DNA from: a virus | Length of the DNA stretch: 39,864 nt | Direction: 5' to 3' (one strand) | IMG/VR virus record: IMGVR_UViG_3300021963_006995 | Location: 1-39,864 of that record | In this document: piece by piece, positions 36,689 through 39,864 of the stretch | Layout: every line of letters begins with the position of its first letter | How positions within the stretch are numbered: position 1 is the stretch's first letter | Translations under genes and position numbers: made by a program | Notes under the pieces: model-generated | Database searches by the model: none | The model's input: only the letters and a program-made list of their open reading frames with translations | Told to the model about the DNA's origin: nothing

Positions 36689-38407
36689 TTAAACAATACA
36701 TGCAAGACTGCAAGAGGTAAACGATCCATAGGTGTTCGTTAAGATAGGAACAGGTCCAGATGAGGCTGTCGAGCTTCCTATTCTGTAAGCGTTACCATCG
36801 GGTCCTCCTATAGGTATATAAAATCTGTTAGGAGTTACTGGGGTTCCTGCTGCGAATGCTACCACTATAGTATCAATGGATTCGCTACAATTACCACAAG
36901 AAAACACGTCTGCTGTGTAATAATCGTATTCTCCCGATGGTGCAGGGGTTGGAGCAGGAGTTGGTGCAGGAGGTCCTGGTGTAGGCCCTGGTGTAGGCCC
37001 AGGAGTTATGAATATAGGTTTTATACTTGCATATAATCCATGATAAACATTGATTGTTGAATCATAACTTACAGTTGTGACGTTACCATCAAAATCAGTT
37101 CCTTCCCAGCGATAGAATACTATAGGATAATCAGGAGCTGCATCTAATGTTATATAAGAAACATCAGGATTAAAATCATAATCTCCATAACCACTTGCTG
37201 CTGTTGGATATGATGATGATACTGTTCCGTTAGCTGAGGAGGTAACACCAATCTTAGCTTGACAGGTTCTTAATGCATAGCCTACACCAAATTCATTTGT
37301 GATAGCGTATTTTCCATTTCTTGCTATATACCCTGCGGAAACCGGCCTTGTTTTTTCTGGATCTAACCACACCGTACCCGGAGCGACGATAGGTGCAACT
37401 ATTGGATCCAATGCAGAATAAAATTTAGCTTTATATTCTGATACGGTATCATACATTACTCTGAATTCAATCTTGGTAAATACTAAATCAGTTGTTAATG
37501 TTCTTCTGGATTTATTCCATGGCCAATCTGTCCAAACGTGTTGAAACTGAGGAATAGATATTACAAAAGGTATTTCAAATCTAACCCTTTCTGAAGTGAA
37601 TAATGGATAATCATAGTAAATACCAAAATCGTTACTTCCGGAAACTAATCCTTCCGTTCCGTTTCCTGGAGAAAAATCCAACCATTTATACTGAGAATTG
37701 AAATTGTTACCTACTGCATTGGCTGTTGTGCCATTTAAACTCCATTCATAGATCCGACCTGTATTAAATATTCTACCGCTTTTTGAATAATTGTACGTCT
37801 TAGGTGTGTCGTTTCTGAAAATTGATGTTGTGCTATTAGAATCCCCAAGTAATTCTGTTAAGCATAAGTCACACTTTGAATATTCCCAATAGCTAACATC
37901 TTTAGTGAAATTTCCCCAATTAGAACCACTAATATTAAATCCTCCCGAAGGCCATGATTCCATATAATAACCATCAGATCTATTTATAAATCGGATCTTC
38001 GATTTAAACATTTCTGATTCAGTCCATTTCCCAGTAATCCATCTTCCCGCTTCACCCGTGAAAATGTTATTTGACTGATTCATGTTGTAATAATTGTTAA
38101 ATGTCCTGAAAAATGGAACTATGATTAGACGTTTAACAAAAGTGTTAGTACTCGATATACCTAATAATTCATTCATTGATGCATCAAGAGAAATTGATGC
38201 TCCGTTTCCCTCAGTTATTCCGTTGTATTGATCATCGGATCTTGAGACTTTAAAAAGACTACCCTCTGCAACAGTCTGTGCTGTATGACCACTAATAGTA
38301 CTATCACTAAAAAAATAAGAGGTTGCTCCATTGGGATTAAACTGCCATCTTTTCAGTGGGTTGGTTTTTGTAAAATCAAATGTTATTGTTGTTGTGGTTG
38401 CTGCCAT
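36689..38407 (-). CDS. Putative tail fibre/adhesin protein with Pro-rich linker, 572 aa
   Basis: The N-terminal 380 residues are Ser/Asn/Tyr-rich and beta-prone. Residues about 385-468 look like a Gly-rich bacterial repeat (GVTSSANGTVSSSYPTAASG ... PIVFYRWEGTDFDG), the kind found in cell-surface proteins. A Pro/Thr/Gly linker follows (469-492, PGPTPGPTPGP...). The last 80 residues hold four Cys (CGNC, SC, AC), probably disulfide- or metal-linked. The N-terminus has no signal. It lies with other fibre genes and probably binds the host surface. Assignment is by composition and context. Confidence 0.65.
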   Translation of the reverse strand: MAATTTTITFDFTKTNPLKRWQFNPNGATSYFFSDSTISGHTAQTVAEGSLFKVSRSDDQYNGITEGNGASISLDASMNELLGISSTNTFVKRLIIVPFFRTFNNYYNMNQSNNIFTGEAGRWITGKWTESEMFKSKIRFINRSDGYYMESWPSGGFNISGSNWGNFTKDVSYWEYSKCDLCLTELLGDSNSTTSIFRNDTPKTYNYSKSGRIFNTGRIYEWSLNGTTANAVGNNFNSQYKWLDFSPGNGTEGLVSGSNDFGIYYDYPLFTSERVRFEIPFVISIPQFQHVWTDWPWNKSRRTLTTDLVFTKIEFRVMYDTVSEYKAKFYSALDPIVAPIVAPGTVWLDPEKTRPVSAGYIARNGKYAITNEFGVGYALRTCQAKIGVTSSANGTVSSSYPTAASGYGDYDFNPDVSYITLDAAPDYPIVFYRWEGTDFDGNVTTVSYDSTINVYHGLYASIKPIFITPGPTPGPTPGPPAPTPAPTPAPSGEYDYYTADVFSCGNCSESIDTIVVAFAAGTPVTPNRFYIPIGGPDGNAYRIGSSTASSGPVPILTNTYGSFTSCSLACIV

Positions 38408-38418
38408 TTTAAATTGTT

Positions 38419-39264
38419 TTACAATAAGTTACAAGCTCTTTGACCCGTTACATTACTAAATGCACCAGCGTATTCCGTTACCATTGATGATTTTCCTTTA
38501 AATTCGTAGCTTATTCCAAATTTTATAGGATAGTCAGTTATTGACAGCGAACCCGTTCCATATGCGCTAATTGCTAAATTTTTACTGAACTGCAAAACAC
38601 TATTTTCAAACACCTCTAGAATTAATGTTCCTCCGGTAGGCCAAACTGACGGTGGAACCAAACTAAAGTTGACCAAATTTCCAAGTCTAATATTTCCTGA
38701 TAAATCGGTTGATCCAACGCTGGATCTTGAATATGTTGCTGTTGGTGTTGTCCCGCTTTTCCCGACAGTTAAAGTTGAGGTAAAAAGACCCTGATCTGCT
38801 CTATTGTTAGTTATACGTATTGTCTTGTTATAAACATCCAGCGCAGGAGATACTATGGTATCATGAAATCTAGCATCTACCCCGTAATGTGTCATCCTCT
38901 TTTTATCACTGGGTACCACACTATTAATGTATTCTATAGTTCCTCCCAGTGGCTGTATTCCCCCTACCGCAGGCAAACCTACAAATCTTTCTATTGTTTC
39001 AGTTGCGTTTATAAACCCAGGAATAGGACCGTACATTTCAGGACCAATATATGCCTGTCTTATTACAAATCCTTCGCCGTTTTCACGGTCAAATGGACTG
39101 CCGTCTATATAAGCCAACTGAGCAATCTCTTCCCTGCTTAGAACTCTATTGATAAGAAGACCTGAATTCTCTATTCCAGATCCTGGTCGAAGCAGTATCT
39201 CTCCGTTATTGGCCATGTCTATCAAATCCTGTCTGGTAATTAGTGCTTTTGTTGCTCTTGCCAT
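38419..39264 (-). CDS. Putative virion/fibre-associated protein, 281 aa
   Basis: I do not recognise a family. The first 40 residues are helical (KALITRQDLIDMANNGEILL). The rest is beta-rich with many Gly, Ser and Thr, including GPIPGFINATE and STLTVGKSGTTPTAT. It ends in VTGQRACNLL. The gene starts 2 nt after the chaperone-domain fibre gene and is followed by the 572-aa gene, so all three form a fibre operon. A fibre tip or attachment role is likely. Confidence 0.65.
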   Translation of the reverse strand: MARATKALITRQDLIDMANNGEILLRPGSGIENSGLLINRVLSREEIAQLAYIDGSPFDRENGEGFVIRQAYIGPEMYGPIPGFINATETIERFVGLPAVGGIQPLGGTIEYINSVVPSDKKRMTHYGVDARFHDTIVSPALDVYNKTIRITNNRADQGLFTSTLTVGKSGTTPTATYSRSSVGSTDLSGNIRLGNLVNFSLVPPSVWPTGGTLILEVFENSVLQFSKNLAISAYGTGSLSITDYPIKFGISYEFKGKSSMVTEYAGAFSNVTGQRACNLL

Positions 39265-39266
39265 TT

Positions 39267-39863
39267 TTAAGAATTCTTAATTTTGTCCACTTCCTCTTTT
39301 AAATTAAGAACCATTGAATGCAAATCTTTAATAGCTTCAATAAGAAGTGCAACTATCTTTTCATATTTAACGGCTTTGTATCCGTTATCTCTAGTGGTTA
39401 CAAGTTCTGGTAGGATCTTTTCTATTTGCTGTGCGATTACCCCGACATCATGTCCTTCATTTGAGTGAATACCTATATTAGGGATCCAATCAAATTCGTA
39501 ACCTCCTATCTGATTCATCTTTTCCAAAGATCCTTGGATTGATTTGATATTTTCCTTTAATCTCTCATCGGAAGAATAATATCCTATGATATCATTTGTT
39601 GCTATAATGGATCCTGTGGTTCCTGATGCTGCAACACCAACACCTAAAGAGTTAACCTGTGCATTTGAGTTTGTTGTGAATCCACCGGCTGCTCCTTGTG
39701 CTCCTGTGTCACCTTTAGCTCCTTGTGCTCCTGCTGGCGAAGGTTCACCTATTGATCCTTGTGCTCCTGTGTCTCCCTTAGATCCTTGTGCTCCTGCTGC
39801 TCCTTGTGCTCCTGCTGCTCCTTGTGCTCCTGTGTCACCTTTAGCACCTTGTGCCCCTGTGTC
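39267..39863 (-). CDS. Tail fibre C-terminal part: collagen-like repeats and endosialidase-type chaperone (partial)
   Basis: The gene enters from the right edge (5' end missing) and 199 codons are present. The first part is Gly-X-Y repeats (GAQGAKGDT, GAQGAAGAQ), with one break at GEPSPAGAQ. A short beta region follows (VNSLGVGVAASGTTGS), then SDERLKENI, the start of the intramolecular chaperone domain (S74 family), with GYEFDWIP, HDVGVIAQQIEKILPELV and a C-terminal coiled coil (IEAIKDLHSMVLNLKEEVDKIK). The domain trimerises the fibre and cuts itself off. An internal Met (39527) is not the true start because the frame stays open upstream. Confidence 0.9.
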   Translation of the reverse strand, partial: DTGAQGAKGDTGAQGAAGAQGAAGAQGSKGDTGAQGSIGEPSPAGAQGAKGDTGAQGAAGGFTTNSNAQVNSLGVGVAASGTTGSIIATNDIIGYYSSDERLKENIKSIQGSLEKMNQIGGYEFDWIPNIGIHSNEGHDVGVIAQQIEKILPELVTTRDNGYKAVKYEKIVALLIEAIKDLHSMVLNLKEEVDKIKNS

Positions 39864-39864
39864 T

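Noticed and set aside
39590-39863. CRISPR array from the near-identical units at the right edge
   Set aside because: The units are 9-nt coding repeats in frame (Gly-Ala-Gln and Gly-Asp-Thr), without spacers; they encode a collagen-like fibre.

Overview
The window is about 40 kb of AT-rich DNA from the genome of a large T4-like contractile-tailed phage (myovirus). The diagnostic T4-type genes are the large terminase (gp17), tail sheath (gp18), two tail-tube proteins (gp19), tail terminator (gp15), replicative helicase (gp41), UvsX recombinase and the gp46/gp47 recombination nuclease. Most genes start behind A-rich leaders without a clear Shine-Dalgarno sequence (for example AAATAAAAAATG). This is typical of Bacteroidota translation, so I infer a Bacteroidota host. 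The host cannot be identified further from sequence alone.

Layout. (1) 1-5.2 kb, minus strand: an ECF-type sigma factor, dCMP deaminase, a long Pro/Ala/Thr/Glu-rich protein, a gp26-like baseplate/tail chaperone with an overlapping +1-frame extension, and a small membrane protein. (2) 5.3-15.8 kb, minus: the tail and packaging block, transcribed right to left as 106-aa protein, gp15-like, 720-aa structural protein, putative small terminase, gp17, sheath, tube, second tube. (3) 15.9-21.9 kb, minus: recombination/replication block (gp46, gp47, 152-aa protein, gp41, 97-aa protein, UvsX). (4) 22-25.8 kb, minus: short accessory genes, including a lipoprotein, a YkuK-type RNase H-like protein, a HAD 5'-nucleotidase and a thymidylate-synthase-family protein that looks like dCMP hydroxymethylase. 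(5) 25.8-30.4 kb, plus: a four-gene operon whose first three products share a T4 capsid-targeting-like N-terminus (unknown protein, MoxR AAA+ ATPase, VWA protein) and whose last product is a secreted NUC1-type endonuclease. (6) 30.4-36.5 kb: 17 standard tRNA genes on the minus strand, interspersed with several longer tRNA-like or structured RNAs, small membrane/lipoprotein genes, and a glycosyltransferase-like / PhyH dioxygenase / SGNH hydrolase group. (7) 36.5-39.9 kb, minus: tail fibre or adhesin genes, the last running off the window (collagen-like repeats plus an endosialidase-type chaperone domain).

How it fits together. The replication/recombination set makes and repairs the genome. dCMP deaminase, the nucleotidase and the hydroxymethylase-like protein suggest remodelling of the cytosine nucleotide pool and possibly modified cytosine in phage DNA. 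The sigma factor may read the recurrent ATATATA boxes found upstream of many genes. The tail block builds the contractile tail. The plus-strand operon is the least familiar part: an ATPase/VWA pair that may be packaged in the head, together with an exported nuclease. No stretch over 300 bases lacks a gene or RNA feature; the largest gaps are structured spacers in the tRNA cluster.
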